Source: Amycolatopsis tolypomycina (lineage in GTDB: Bacteria > Actinomycetota > Actinomycetes > Mycobacteriales > Pseudonocardiaceae). Taken from it: 64,000 bases of DNA. Under the pieces are notes generated by a model. It was not told the origin of the DNA. It saw only the letters and a list, made by a program, of their open reading frames with translations, and searched no databases. The translations under genes were made by a program, and so were the position numbers. The stretch is taken from NCBI RefSeq assembly GCF_900105945.1, contig NZ_FNSO01000004.1:7258001-7322000 (forward strand), read 5' to 3'. Each line of letters begins with the position of its first letter. Positions within the stretch are counted from its first letter, which is position 1. Positions 23,883-32,001 of this stretch are shown piece after piece.

Positions 23883-24636
23883 GCACGGCCCGCAGCCGCC
23901 GCCACTGGACAAGACCCACGACGAGCTGCGCCGTCACCGCGAGAACCGCGTAGCCGACCAGCCACGGCCGCCACTCCGGCGGCTGGGCGTGGCCGACCAG
24001 CGGATCGACCAGCACGGGAAGGGCGTAGATCCCGGGCATGGCCATGAGCAGGTCGTGCAGCCGCACGGCGGTGTCCACCGCCCGGGAGGTTGCGTCCTCC
24101 GCGATCACGGGACGCCGGAGGACGTCGGTCACGATCGCGGCCGTGACCGCCGCACCCATGGCCAGCAGGAGGAGCCAGCTGCCCGCATACGTGCGGAACG
24201 GTGTCGTGGCGAACATCGTCACGGCGAGGGCCGCGCCGCCGCCGAAGGTGATCAGCGGCACGGTGAGGAACCAGCCGGTCACCTCGGTGCGCGGCGGGCC
24301 GGCGAGCGTGCCGAACCGCGCCAGCGCCTGGCGGTCGCGGAGCCGCGCCGGAAGCCAGTAGCCGAGGTGCTGGGCCATGACGATGAAGAACAGGTACGAG
24401 CTGTCCACCAGGTCCACGCCGCGGACACCGGGCAGGAAAGTCAAGCTCGCGAACCCGATCGTGGCGACCACGTACGCCAGGGCCGCCACGCCGACCCACC
24501 GCCACGTGCCGGGCGGGCGGGCGCCGGCGCGGAAGCCGAGCCGCAGGGCCAGCAGTTCCGTCAGCGTCGGCACGTCGACGCGGTGCTTGACCAGCCAGCG
24601 GCCGGCTGCCACGCGCTCCGCGTCGGTCGCGCTCAC
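23860..24636 (-). CDS. membrane protein, paralogue 3 of a tandem trio
   Basis: 258 residues from a GTG that overlaps the upstream stop (GTGA). About six hydrophobic segments alternate with short loops; a conserved cytoplasmic stretch VLRRPVIAEDATSRAVDTAVRLHD matches LRAPVIAEDEASLAVDAALRAYD and LRSPVIAEDEASRLVDGVLRAED in its two upstream neighbours, showing a threefold tandem duplication. N-terminal region LTELLALRLGFRAG is also shared. Function unknown; no transporter family recognised. Its 3' end runs 23 bases into the convergent S10 gene. Confidence 0.75.
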   Translation of the reverse strand: MSATDAERVAAGRWLVKHRVDVPTLTELLALRLGFRAGARPPGTWRWVGVAALAYVVATIGFASLTFLPGVRGVDLVDSSYLFFIVMAQHLGYWLPARLRDRQALARFGTLAGPPRTEVTGWFLTVPLITFGGGAALAVTMFATTPFRTYAGSWLLLLAMGAAVTAAIVTDVLRRPVIAEDATSRAVDTAVRLHDLLMAMPGIYALPVLVDPLVGHAQPPEWRPWLVGYAVLAVTAQLVVGLVQWRRLRAVLSGSTPS

Positions 24637-25391
24637 GAAGTCACCGTCCCGTAGTGGCCGGGCGGCAGGCCGGCGCGCCGGGCCGCCCTCGCGGCGCCGA
24701 CGATGACCGCCCCGACCAGGACGAAGTACCCGATGGCGGGCACGAACCGCGCCGGAGGCCACGGCCAGCTGGTGGACAGGTCGATCCAAGCGAAGAACTG
24801 GAACGCGAACGGCGTTGCGAACGCTCGGACGTCGTAGGCCCGCAAGGCCGCATCGACGGCGAGGGAAGCCTCGTCCTCGGCGATCACCGGGGCACGCAAG
24901 GCCCGGCCGAGGACCGGGGTCATGCTCGCGGCCCCGATCACCAGCGCGGCGGCCCAGCCCGCCGGGTGGGCGGCGAACACCGCGCACAGGACCACGCCGC
25001 CGGCGAACGTCGTCGCCACCGCGCCGAGGTACCACCAACCCACCTGGCCGGCCGCCACCCGCAGCGACGGCCGGGCCCCCGGGGGAACCAGCCGGGCGGC
25101 GGCGCGGTCGGCCCGCCAAACCCGGCGCCACTGCAGCAGGGGGAAGGCGGTGCAGACCACGGCGAACACGAGGAACCGCGCGAGCACCGGGATCAGCGGG
25201 ACCAAGGCGAACGCCCAGACCACGCCGGACAACACGCCGTAGGCCGGGTAGGACCGCGTGGCCAGCTCCCGTGCTCCGAGGCGCACCGCGAGCAGCGGCG
25301 CCGGCTCGTCCACCGCCACGCCGTGCCGGGCCAGCCACGCCCGAGCTCCCTGTCTCTCGGCGAGCGTCGTCCACGCTGTTCCCACCGCCAT
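24633..25391 (-). CDS. membrane protein, paralogue 2 of a tandem trio
   Basis: 252 residues from ATG. Same architecture as its neighbours: soluble N-terminus of about 45 residues (WLARHGVAVDEPAPLLAVRLGAREL), hydrophobic segments, the conserved PVIAEDEASLAVDAALRAYDV loop and a basic C-terminus (RAGLPPGHYG). The ending PPGHYG and that of the next gene upstream, PPGFYGR, are alike. It is coupled by a 4-base overlap to the third copy. Function unknown. Confidence 0.75.
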   Translation of the reverse strand: MAVGTAWTTLAERQGARAWLARHGVAVDEPAPLLAVRLGARELATRSYPAYGVLSGVVWAFALVPLIPVLARFLVFAVVCTAFPLLQWRRVWRADRAAARLVPPGARPSLRVAAGQVGWWYLGAVATTFAGGVVLCAVFAAHPAGWAAALVIGAASMTPVLGRALRAPVIAEDEASLAVDAALRAYDVRAFATPFAFQFFAWIDLSTSWPWPPARFVPAIGYFVLVGAVIVGAARAARRAGLPPGHYGTVTS

Positions 25392-25437
25392 CGAACCTCC
25401 CCTGTCCCGCAGTACACGCCCGAGGCGGCGAGAAGGT

Positions 25438-26169
25438 TTACCGGCCGTAGAACCCCGGCGGCAGCCGGCGGTGGCGCCGGTGGACCAGGAGCCGGCCGGT
25501 CAGTTCCAACGCGGCCACCACGGCCACGTAGGTCCACGCTGTCCACTCCAGCAGGGCGGACGGCTGCCAATCCATCATGAGCACCGGCACCGCGAAGAAG
25601 GCGTACACGGCACACGAGGTGTAGCGGTGGACGTCCTCGGCGCGCAGGACCCCGTCGACCAGCCGGGACGCCTCGTCCTCCGCGATCACCGGCGAGCGGA
25701 GCGCCTTGCCGAGCACCAGCGCGGTCGCTCCGGCGCCGACGGCCAGTGCCATCGTCTGCAGCGTGACTTCGAGCGGAGGCGAGTACCAGTGCTTCCCGGT
25801 GGACTGCCCCACGCTCAGGAACGTCGTCGCGCACAGCACCGCACCGCCGGCGAAGCAGACGGCCACCGCGCTCAGGTACACCCAGCCGACCTGCCGGGCC
25901 GCCACGCGCAGCGGCAGCGGGGGGCCTGGCGGCACCAGGCGCTCGGCGAGGCGCTCCCGGCGTTGCATCCGCCACCAGCGCACCAGCAGCGCCACGGTGC
26001 AGGACACGGCGACGAACGCGCCCCGGCCCGGGAAGTCGATGCCGGCGACGAAGACCGAGAGGTAGGCCCCCAGGACCGCGACGGCGACGGCTTGCTCGGA
26101 TCGTTCGCGGAGTCCGTAGCCGCGGGCGCCGACGCGCAGGGCGAGCAGCCGCCATGTCCCGTGGTACAC
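25438..26169 (-). CDS. membrane protein, paralogue 1, N-terminus shortened
   Basis: 243 residues if started at GTG 26169; a TTG at 26175 lies inside the preceding hairpin. The protein begins directly at WRLLALRVGARGYG, which in the two paralogues comes after ~30 extra residues, so this copy has lost its N-terminal part or its true N-terminus is missing. The rest, including SPVIAEDEASRLVDGVLRAED and the terminal PPGFYGR, is conserved. No clear ribosome site is seen. Possibly poorly expressed. Confidence 0.62.
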   Translation of the reverse strand: MYHGTWRLLALRVGARGYGLRERSEQAVAVAVLGAYLSVFVAGIDFPGRGAFVAVSCTVALLVRWWRMQRRERLAERLVPPGPPLPLRVAARQVGWVYLSAVAVCFAGGAVLCATTFLSVGQSTGKHWYSPPLEVTLQTMALAVGAGATALVLGKALRSPVIAEDEASRLVDGVLRAEDVHRYTSCAVYAFFAVPVLMMDWQPSALLEWTAWTYVAVVAALELTGRLLVHRRHRRLPPGFYGR

Positions 26170-26173
26170 GCGC

Positions 26174-26206
26174 AACGCCCCGGACAGGTTGCCTGTCCGG
26201 GGCGTT
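26174..26206 (-). terminator. strong hairpin terminator after subtilase gene
   Basis: Perfect 15-base arms, AACGCCCCGGACAGG (26174-26188) and its complement (26192-26206), around a 3-base loop, 17 bases after the subtilase stop. It reaches to within five bases of the start of the next membrane protein gene. It lacks a long T run, as is usual for actinobacterial terminators. Confidence 0.75.
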
Positions 26207-26222
26207 CCGTTCCGAAGATGCC

Positions 26223-27950
26223 CTACTTCAGGTACTGCGAACCGCGCGTCACCGCCGACCAGGCGTCGACCCCGCCGTGGCCGTAGAAGCTGTTCAACGA
26301 CGGGGTGCCCTCACAGGTCGCCGTGAACTCCGGCCCGCGGCCCTCCTTCAGGTAGTCCACCGTCCGCGGCACCGGGCAGGCGATCTCGCGCGCCGTGCCC
26401 TCGAGGACCCGCTGGACCTTGTCCGGGTCCATGCCGAACTCGCCGTGCGACTTCTTGCCGTACTGCGAGACGATCAGCGCCGCGACGCCGGTCGCGTGCG
26501 GGGTGGCCATCGACGTGCCCTGCAGCCACTGGTAGTAGCCGACCCGGCCGTCGGCCGCCGTGGCCTTCTTGACGCCCGCGCCCAGGCCCGCTTCCGTGAT
26601 GTTGCCGTCGGCGTCGATGTTGCCTTCGGCGATGCCCACGTTCTTCGGGTACGTCGAGAGGATCTGGTTCTCGACCGTGCGGTACCACGGCGTGCCGAAG
26701 TAGTCGCGGAAGAAGCCACCCGGGCCCGAAACCGAGATCTGCTCGAGGCCGTAGTTCGAGTAGTCCGCCTTCTTCTGCGACGGCCCGAACGAGCTCACGC
26801 CGATCGTGTGGTTGCCCTCGACCGGCAGGTTGAGGCAGGTCGAGTTGTCGATCGTGCGCGGGTGCGTGCTGTTCGCCGGGTAGTCCGGGCTGGTCGTGTC
26901 CGGCTGCGGCGCACCGAGGTCGGTGTGCTGGTTGCCCAGCGCCACCAGCATCGTGACGCCCTTGCGGTGCGCGTAGTTCAGCGCGCGCTGCGTCGCCTCG
27001 ATGATCGTGCGCTGCTCGGCCTGCTCGGCGGGGGTGTCGGCCGGGTTCGCCGCGCAGTTGTACAGCCACGGGTCGGTGTAGAACGACATGTTGACCACGT
27101 CGATGCCCGCGTCGCCGGCGTAGGTGATCGCGTCGACGGTCGGCTGCAGGAAGAAGTAGCCCGAGTCCTGGCCGGCGCGGATGTTCACCAGCGTCACGTT
27201 GGGCGCGACACCGGAGACGCCGAAGCCGTTGGCCGCGGCGGCGATGGTGCCGGCGACGTGCGTGCCGTGGCCACCGTCGTCGTGGTTGGCCGGGTCCTTG
27301 CAGCCGCGGAACTCGCACGGGCCGTCGACTTCGTTGCCGTTGGGGTCGGCCGGGATGTCGACGGTGAAGTTGCGCGAGTCGGCCAGGTCGAAGTTCGGCG
27401 CGATGTCCGGGTGCGTGCCGTCGATGCCGGTGTCGATGACGCCGACCTTGACCTGCTTGCTGCCCGGCTGCTTGGTGCGCGAAAGGTCCGAGCGGACGGA
27501 CTGGAGGCCCCAGAGCTGGTCGTCCAGCGGGTCCATCCCGACGGCCTTGTTCGAGGCGGCCTTCTTCGAGGAGGAGGCGGCGCCGCGCCCTTCCTTCTCG
27601 GCGTTGTCGCTCTTGACCTTCTTGCCGTTCTTCGGCGCCGAGCCGATGACCTGGGACTTGGCCGCGCCGAACACCGCGCGGTTCGCGGCCACGCGCTCGG
27701 TGAACCCGGTTGCGGGCGCGCTGGCCTTGATGAGACCGACCGCGGTGTTGGTCTCCAGGACCGTGCCGCCCGCGGCCTTGATCGCCTGCTGGGCGCTGCC
27801 GATGCTCTGGACGTCCTTGGCGAGCACGGTGAACTCGGTCGCCGGGCCGGCCAGCGCGGGCTGCGCCGACGCGGCCGGGACCGCGACCGCGGAAACCGCG
27901 CCGAACAGCGGCACGGCCAGCACTGCGGCCAGAAGCCTGGGTCTCTTCAC
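26223..27950 (-). CDS. secreted subtilisin-like serine protease (S8)
   Basis: 575 residues from GTG 27950 with GGAGGAGA upstream; an in-frame ATG at 28007 would spoil the signal peptide. Signal sequence at residues 1-30 (KRPRLLAAVLAVPLFGAVSA, cleavage near ASA-QP). Pro-domain about 35-150. Catalytic triad: Asp in VIDTGIDGTHP, His in GGHGTHVAGT, Ser in GTSMATPHATG. An insert with cysteine pairs (PCEFRGC) may add a disulfide. It is exported by Sec, and lies next to a peptide ABC importer, which suggests extracellular protein digestion followed by uptake. Confidence 0.93.
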   Translation of the reverse strand: MKRPRLLAAVLAVPLFGAVSAVAVPAASAQPALAGPATEFTVLAKDVQSIGSAQQAIKAAGGTVLETNTAVGLIKASAPATGFTERVAANRAVFGAAKSQVIGSAPKNGKKVKSDNAEKEGRGAASSSKKAASNKAVGMDPLDDQLWGLQSVRSDLSRTKQPGSKQVKVGVIDTGIDGTHPDIAPNFDLADSRNFTVDIPADPNGNEVDGPCEFRGCKDPANHDDGGHGTHVAGTIAAAANGFGVSGVAPNVTLVNIRAGQDSGYFFLQPTVDAITYAGDAGIDVVNMSFYTDPWLYNCAANPADTPAEQAEQRTIIEATQRALNYAHRKGVTMLVALGNQHTDLGAPQPDTTSPDYPANSTHPRTIDNSTCLNLPVEGNHTIGVSSFGPSQKKADYSNYGLEQISVSGPGGFFRDYFGTPWYRTVENQILSTYPKNVGIAEGNIDADGNITEAGLGAGVKKATAADGRVGYYQWLQGTSMATPHATGVAALIVSQYGKKSHGEFGMDPDKVQRVLEGTAREIACPVPRTVDYLKEGRGPEFTATCEGTPSLNSFYGHGGVDAWSAVTRGSQYLK

Positions 27951-28025
27951 GTTTTCTCCTCCTCGCGGAAAGCGGTTCCTGCACCGTATAGATCGGACAA
28001 TGCGCAAACAACGGCCAAACGTACG

Positions 28026-29024
28026 TTATGGAACAACCGACTTCTGCTCGGCGAAGTGACAAGCTGACAAGTGGCCGTCCGTCCTGGGCGCCAGGTCCGG
28101 CACCTCGGTGGCGCACCGGTCCTCGGCCTTCCAGCACCGGGTCCGGAACCGGCACCCGGACGGGGGATCCAGGGGGCTCGGGACGTCGCCGGTCAGCCGG
28201 ATCACCTGGCGGCGCCCGCGCACGGCCGGGTCCGCCACCGGGACCGCCGACAGCAGCGCCTGGGTGTACGGGTGGGACGGTCGTTCGTAGATCTCCTCGT
28301 CGGTGCCGAGCTCGACGATCTTGCCGAGGTACATCACCGCGACCCGGTTGGACAGGTGCCGCACCACCGAAAGGTCGTGCGCGATGAAGACGTAGGACAG
28401 GCCGAACTCGCCCTGCAGGTCGCCGAGCAGGTTCATCACCTGGGCCTGGATGGAGACGTCCAAGGCGGACACCGGCTCGTCGCAGATGATCACCTTGGGC
28501 CGCAGCGCGAGCGCCCGCGCGATGCCGATGCGCTGGCGCTGGCCGCCGGAGAACTGGTGCGGGTAGCGGTTGAGGTGCTCGGGGTTGAGCCCGACCACGT
28601 CGAGCAGTTCCCGCACCTTCCCCGCGCGCGAGCCCTTGGGGGCGACGTCGGGGTGGATCTCGAACGGCTCGCCGATGATGTCACCGACCGTCATGCGCGG
28701 GTTGAGCGAGGTGTACGGGTCCTGCAGCACGATCTGGATCTCGCGCCGCAGCTTCCGCAGCTCGGCCCCGCGCATCGCGAAGATGTCGCGGCCCTCGAAC
28801 TTCGCGGTGCCGCCGGTCGGTTCCTCGAGGCGCATCAGGACCTGGGCGAGCGTCGACTTCCCGCAGCCGGACTCGCCGACGACGCCGAGCGTCTCGCCCG
28901 GCATCAGGTCGAACGAGACGCCGTCGACGGCCTTGACCTGCCCGATCGTGCGCTTGAAGAGGATCCCGGTGCGGACCGGGAAGTACTTCTTCAGGTCGGT
29001 GACCGAAAGGATCGGCTCAGGCAC
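28026..29024 (-). CDS. oligopeptide ABC importer ATPase (DppF/OppF-like)
   Basis: 332 residues. Walker [10 protein letters not shown], signature SGGQRQR, Walker [14 protein letters not shown]-loop AHDLS, and the C-terminal oligopeptide-transporter extension with a Cys cluster ([14 protein letters not shown]) found in this subfamily, which can bind an iron-sulfur cluster. It is the last gene of the SBP-permease-permease-ATPase-ATPase set and overlaps the previous ATPase by 8 bases. It energises import of peptides or related cargo. Confidence 0.92.
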   Translation of the reverse strand: MPEPILSVTDLKKYFPVRTGILFKRTIGQVKAVDGVSFDLMPGETLGVVGESGCGKSTLAQVLMRLEEPTGGTAKFEGRDIFAMRGAELRKLRREIQIVLQDPYTSLNPRMTVGDIIGEPFEIHPDVAPKGSRAGKVRELLDVVGLNPEHLNRYPHQFSGGQRQRIGIARALALRPKVIICDEPVSALDVSIQAQVMNLLGDLQGEFGLSYVFIAHDLSVVRHLSNRVAVMYLGKIVELGTDEEIYERPSHPYTQALLSAVPVADPAVRGRRQVIRLTGDVPSPLDPPSGCRFRTRCWKAEDRCATEVPDLAPRTDGHLSACHFAEQKSVVP

Positions 29025-30012
29025 GCGAACTCACCACCTCTTCGGCGAAGTGGCACGCGCTCGTGCGGCCGAAGCCGATCGCGTGCTGCGGCGGGACCTC
29101 TTCCGAACACTTCGCTTCGGCCCGCTTGCACCGCGGGTGGAACGGGCAGCCGGGCGGGATGGCCAGCAGGCTGGGCGGCAGGCCCTTGATGGTTTCCAGC
29201 GTCTGTCCTTTGAGGTCGAGCCGGGGCAGGGAGTCCATCAGCGCGGCGGTGTACGGGTGGGCCGGCGCGCGGAACAGCTCGACGGCGTCGGCCTGCTCGA
29301 CGATCCGGCCCGCGTACATCACCGCGATCCGGTCGGCGACCTCGGCGACCACGCCCAGGTCGTGGGTGATGAGGACGAGGCCCATCTTGCGTTCGGCCTG
29401 GATCTCGTGCAGGAGGTCCATGATCTGGGCCTGCACGGTGACGTCGAGGGCGGTGGTCGGCTCGTCGGCGATGAGCAGGTCCGGGTCGAGCGCCAGCGAC
29501 ATGGCGATCATCGCGCGCTGGCGCATCCCGCCGGAGAACTGGTGCGGGTAGTCCTTGACCCGGCGTCCGGCCGCGGGGATCCGCACCGTGTCCAGCAGTT
29601 CGATCGCCCGCTTCCGGGCGTCCTTCTTGCTCATGCCGAGGCGGATGCGCAGCTGTTCCTCGATCTGGAAGCCCACGGTGAACACTGGGTTCAGCGCGGA
29701 CAGCGCGTCCTGGAATATCATCGCGATCTCGCTGCCGCGCACCTCGCGACGGCGTTCGGCGGACGCCGTCAGCAGGTCCTCGCCGCGCCAGCGCACGGCG
29801 CCGGCGGTGATCACGCCGGGCGGCATGTCGAGGATGCCCATCACCGTCTGCGCGGTGACGCTCTTGCCGGAGCCGGACTCCCCGAGCACGGCCAGCGTCT
29901 CGCCGGCGTGCACCGCGTAGCCGACGCCGTTGAGCACGTTCGCCACGCCGTCGGACGTCCGGAACTCGACGTGCAGGTCTTCCACTTCGAGCAGGAGTTC
30001 GTTGTCGGACAA
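29017..30012 (-). CDS. oligopeptide ABC importer ATPase (DppD/OppD-like)
   Basis: 331 residues, TTG start with AGG upstream. Walker A GESGSGKS, signature [12 protein letters not shown], Walker [16 protein letters not shown]-loop ITHDLGV, C-terminal [12 protein letters not shown] metal/Fe-S cluster region. It pairs with the OppF-like ATPase downstream to form the heterodimeric motor of the importer. Five-base gap from the permease gene upstream on the transcript. Confidence 0.92.
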   Translation of the reverse strand: MSDNELLLEVEDLHVEFRTSDGVANVLNGVGYAVHAGETLAVLGESGSGKSVTAQTVMGILDMPPGVITAGAVRWRGEDLLTASAERRREVRGSEIAMIFQDALSALNPVFTVGFQIEEQLRIRLGMSKKDARKRAIELLDTVRIPAAGRRVKDYPHQFSGGMRQRAMIAMSLALDPDLLIADEPTTALDVTVQAQIMDLLHEIQAERKMGLVLITHDLGVVAEVADRIAVMYAGRIVEQADAVELFRAPAHPYTAALMDSLPRLDLKGQTLETIKGLPPSLLAIPPGCPFHPRCKRAEAKCSEEVPPQHAIGFGRTSACHFAEEVVSSRA

Positions 30013-30016
30013 GGAC

Positions 30017-30970
30017 TTACCTCGACTTCGGATCGAGCGCGTCGCGGATGCCGTCGCCCAGCATCACGAAGGCCAGCACGGTCAGGGTGACGAAGGCGCC
30101 GGGGAACAGCAGCATGTGCGGGTCGTTCCGGAAGTAGTCCCGCGAGTCGGCGATCAGCACGCCCCACGAGATCACCGGCGCGCGCACGCCGATGCCGAGG
30201 TAGGCGAGCGTCGCCTCGGCGCCGATGAACGCGCCGAGCGCGATGGTGGCGTACACGAGCACCGGCGCGATCGTGTTCGGCAGCAGGTGCCGGAAGATGA
30301 TCCGCGGGGTGCTCGCGCCGAGGCCGCGCGCGGCCTTGACGTAGTCGAGCTGCTTGGCCACCAGCGTCGCCGAGCGCATGATCCGCATGCCGACCGGCCA
30401 GCTCAGCACCGCGATGGAACAGACCACCTGGACGATGATGGTGACCGCGCCGGGGTTCGAGCCGGGCGCGTTGAACGTCGTCAGGATGACGATCGCGCCG
30501 AGCACGAACGGCAGGCCGGCGAAGATGTCGCCGAAGCGCGAGAGCAGGCTGTCGACGAGCCGGCCGTAGTAGCCGGCGATGATGCCGATCACCGAGCCGA
30601 GCAGCACGGTCAGCAGTGTCGAGAAGACCCCGACCAGCACCGATGCCCGGGTGCCGTAGATCGTGCGGGCGTAGACGTCCTGGCCCTGGTTGTCGTAGCC
30701 GAACCAGGCGTCCGCGGACGGGCCCTCGTTGGCGTGCGCGAGGTCGCTGAAGCCCGCCTCGCGCGAGCTGAACAGGCCGGGCGCGATCGCGATCAGCAGG
30801 ATGAGCAGGATGATCACCGCGGAGGCGATGACGGCAGGCTTGCGGCGCAGCTGGCGCCACGCGTCGCTCCACAGGCTGCGGGGTTTCTGCGGGCCGGTGG
30901 CGGAGTCGTCCACACGGGACAGCTCGGCCGCGTCGGCCCCGCCACCACCCACCAGGTTCGGGTCAGTCAT
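30017..30970 (-). CDS. peptide ABC importer permease (DppC/OppC-like)
   Basis: 317 residues with six hydrophobic segments; an N-terminal Gly/Ala-rich tail of ~40 residues precedes the first. The cytoplasmic coupling loop carries the permease EAA-type motif (YVKAARGLGAS...RIIFRHLLPN). It overlaps the upstream permease gene by 8 bases. Forms the inner-membrane channel with the DppB-like subunit. Confidence 0.91.
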   Translation of the reverse strand: MTDPNLVGGGGADAAELSRVDDSATGPQKPRSLWSDAWRQLRRKPAVIASAVIILLILLIAIAPGLFSSREAGFSDLAHANEGPSADAWFGYDNQGQDVYARTIYGTRASVLVGVFSTLLTVLLGSVIGIIAGYYGRLVDSLLSRFGDIFAGLPFVLGAIVILTTFNAPGSNPGAVTIIVQVVCSIAVLSWPVGMRIMRSATLVAKQLDYVKAARGLGASTPRIIFRHLLPNTIAPVLVYATIALGAFIGAEATLAYLGIGVRAPVISWGVLIADSRDYFRNDPHMLLFPGAFVTLTVLAFVMLGDGIRDALDPKSR

Positions 30971-31895
30971 AGCGGATCCTCGGGTCGAGAACGGCGTAGA
31001 GCAGGTCGACGACCAGGCTCATCAGCAGGTAGACCAGCACCAGCAGGACGACGACGCCGACGACGGTGGCGCTCTCCCGGTTCTGGATACCGCGGAAGAT
31101 GAGCCCGCCAAGGCCGTTGATGTTGAACACGCCTTCGGTGACGATCGCGCCGCCCATCAGGGCGCCGAGGTCGGTGCCGAGGAACGTGAGGACCGGGATC
31201 ACCGAGTTGCGCAGCAGGTGCACGAGCACGACCCGGCTCTGCGGCTGGCCCTTCGCGATCGCCGTCCGCACGTAGTCGGCGCGGCGGTTTTCGGCGATGC
31301 TCGTCCGCGCCAGGCGGGCCACGTACGCCATGGACAGGCTGCCGAGCGCGATGCCCGGCACGATGAGCTCGCCGATGCCCGGGTCGTCCGACACGCTCGC
31401 CTCGATCCAGCCGAGGCCGCCGGAGCCCAGGGCGAGCTGCAGCACGATCGCCGTGACGAACACCGGCAGCGAGATCAGGAACGTGGTCGAGACCAGCACG
31501 AGGTTGTCGAGGAAACCCTTGCCGCGCAGGCCGGTCAGCACGCCGGCGGTGAGCCCGATGACGGCTTCGATGACCACGGCGATCACGGCGAGGCGGAGCG
31601 TGATCGGGTAGGACGTGGCGATCAGCTCGCCGACGGAGGTGCCGTTGAAGGTTTCGCCCCAGTCGCCGGTGAACAGGCTCCCGAGGTACTTGAAGTACTG
31701 GACGAAGACGTTGTCGTCCAGGTTGAACTTCTCGGTCATCTGGGTGATGTAGGCCTGGGGGCAGGCGGCCTGGCCGCACTTGCCGGAGAACGGGTCGCCG
31801 GGCACGGCCCAGACCAGGACGTAGATGAGGAACGTGGTGCCGAAGAACACCGGGATCAGCTGCAGCAGCCGTCGCAGGACATAGCGGGTCATCAA
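30963..31895 (-). CDS. peptide ABC importer permease (DppB/OppB-like)
   Basis: 310 residues starting MTRYVLRRLLQLIPVFFG, a typical DppB start with the first membrane helix. The EAA-type loop is YVRTAIAKGQPQSRVVLVHLLRNS. It follows the binding-protein gene after 106 bases that hold a long hairpin, so it is probably made at lower level than the binding protein from the same promoter. Confidence 0.91.
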   Translation of the reverse strand: MMTRYVLRRLLQLIPVFFGTTFLIYVLVWAVPGDPFSGKCGQAACPQAYITQMTEKFNLDDNVFVQYFKYLGSLFTGDWGETFNGTSVGELIATSYPITLRLAVIAVVIEAVIGLTAGVLTGLRGKGFLDNLVLVSTTFLISLPVFVTAIVLQLALGSGGLGWIEASVSDDPGIGELIVPGIALGSLSMAYVARLARTSIAENRRADYVRTAIAKGQPQSRVVLVHLLRNSVIPVLTFLGTDLGALMGGAIVTEGVFNINGLGGLIFRGIQNRESATVVGVVVLLVLVYLLMSLVVDLLYAVLDPRIRYD

Positions 31896-31933
31896 GAGTT
31901 CCTAGCTTTCGAACACCACAGTGCGCGCCGGCC

Positions 31934-31979
31934 GTCGTGAGTGGTGAGGCGGGTTGGAACCCGCCTAACCACTCACGAC
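31934..31979 (-). terminator. 22-bp-arm hairpin between SBP and permease genes
   Basis: Arms 31934-31955 and 31958-31979 are inverted copies with one mismatch in 22 bases and a two-base loop (stem begins GTCGTGAGTGGT). It sits 23 bases after the binding-protein stop codon. It should act as a partial terminator or an RNA-stabilising end that favours excess binding protein over the membrane parts. No uracil run follows. Confidence 0.7.
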
Positions 31980-32001
31980 GGCATGGTGGTGGGAGCTGCC
32001 G

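Noticed and set aside
26154..28067. A 637-codon + strand frame over the subtilase gene
   Set aside because: Antisense shadow of the S8 protease; no motif or ribosome site.
28071..31940. Several long + strand frames over the peptide importer genes
   Set aside because: Composition mirrors the codons of the ABC genes below; no domain seen.
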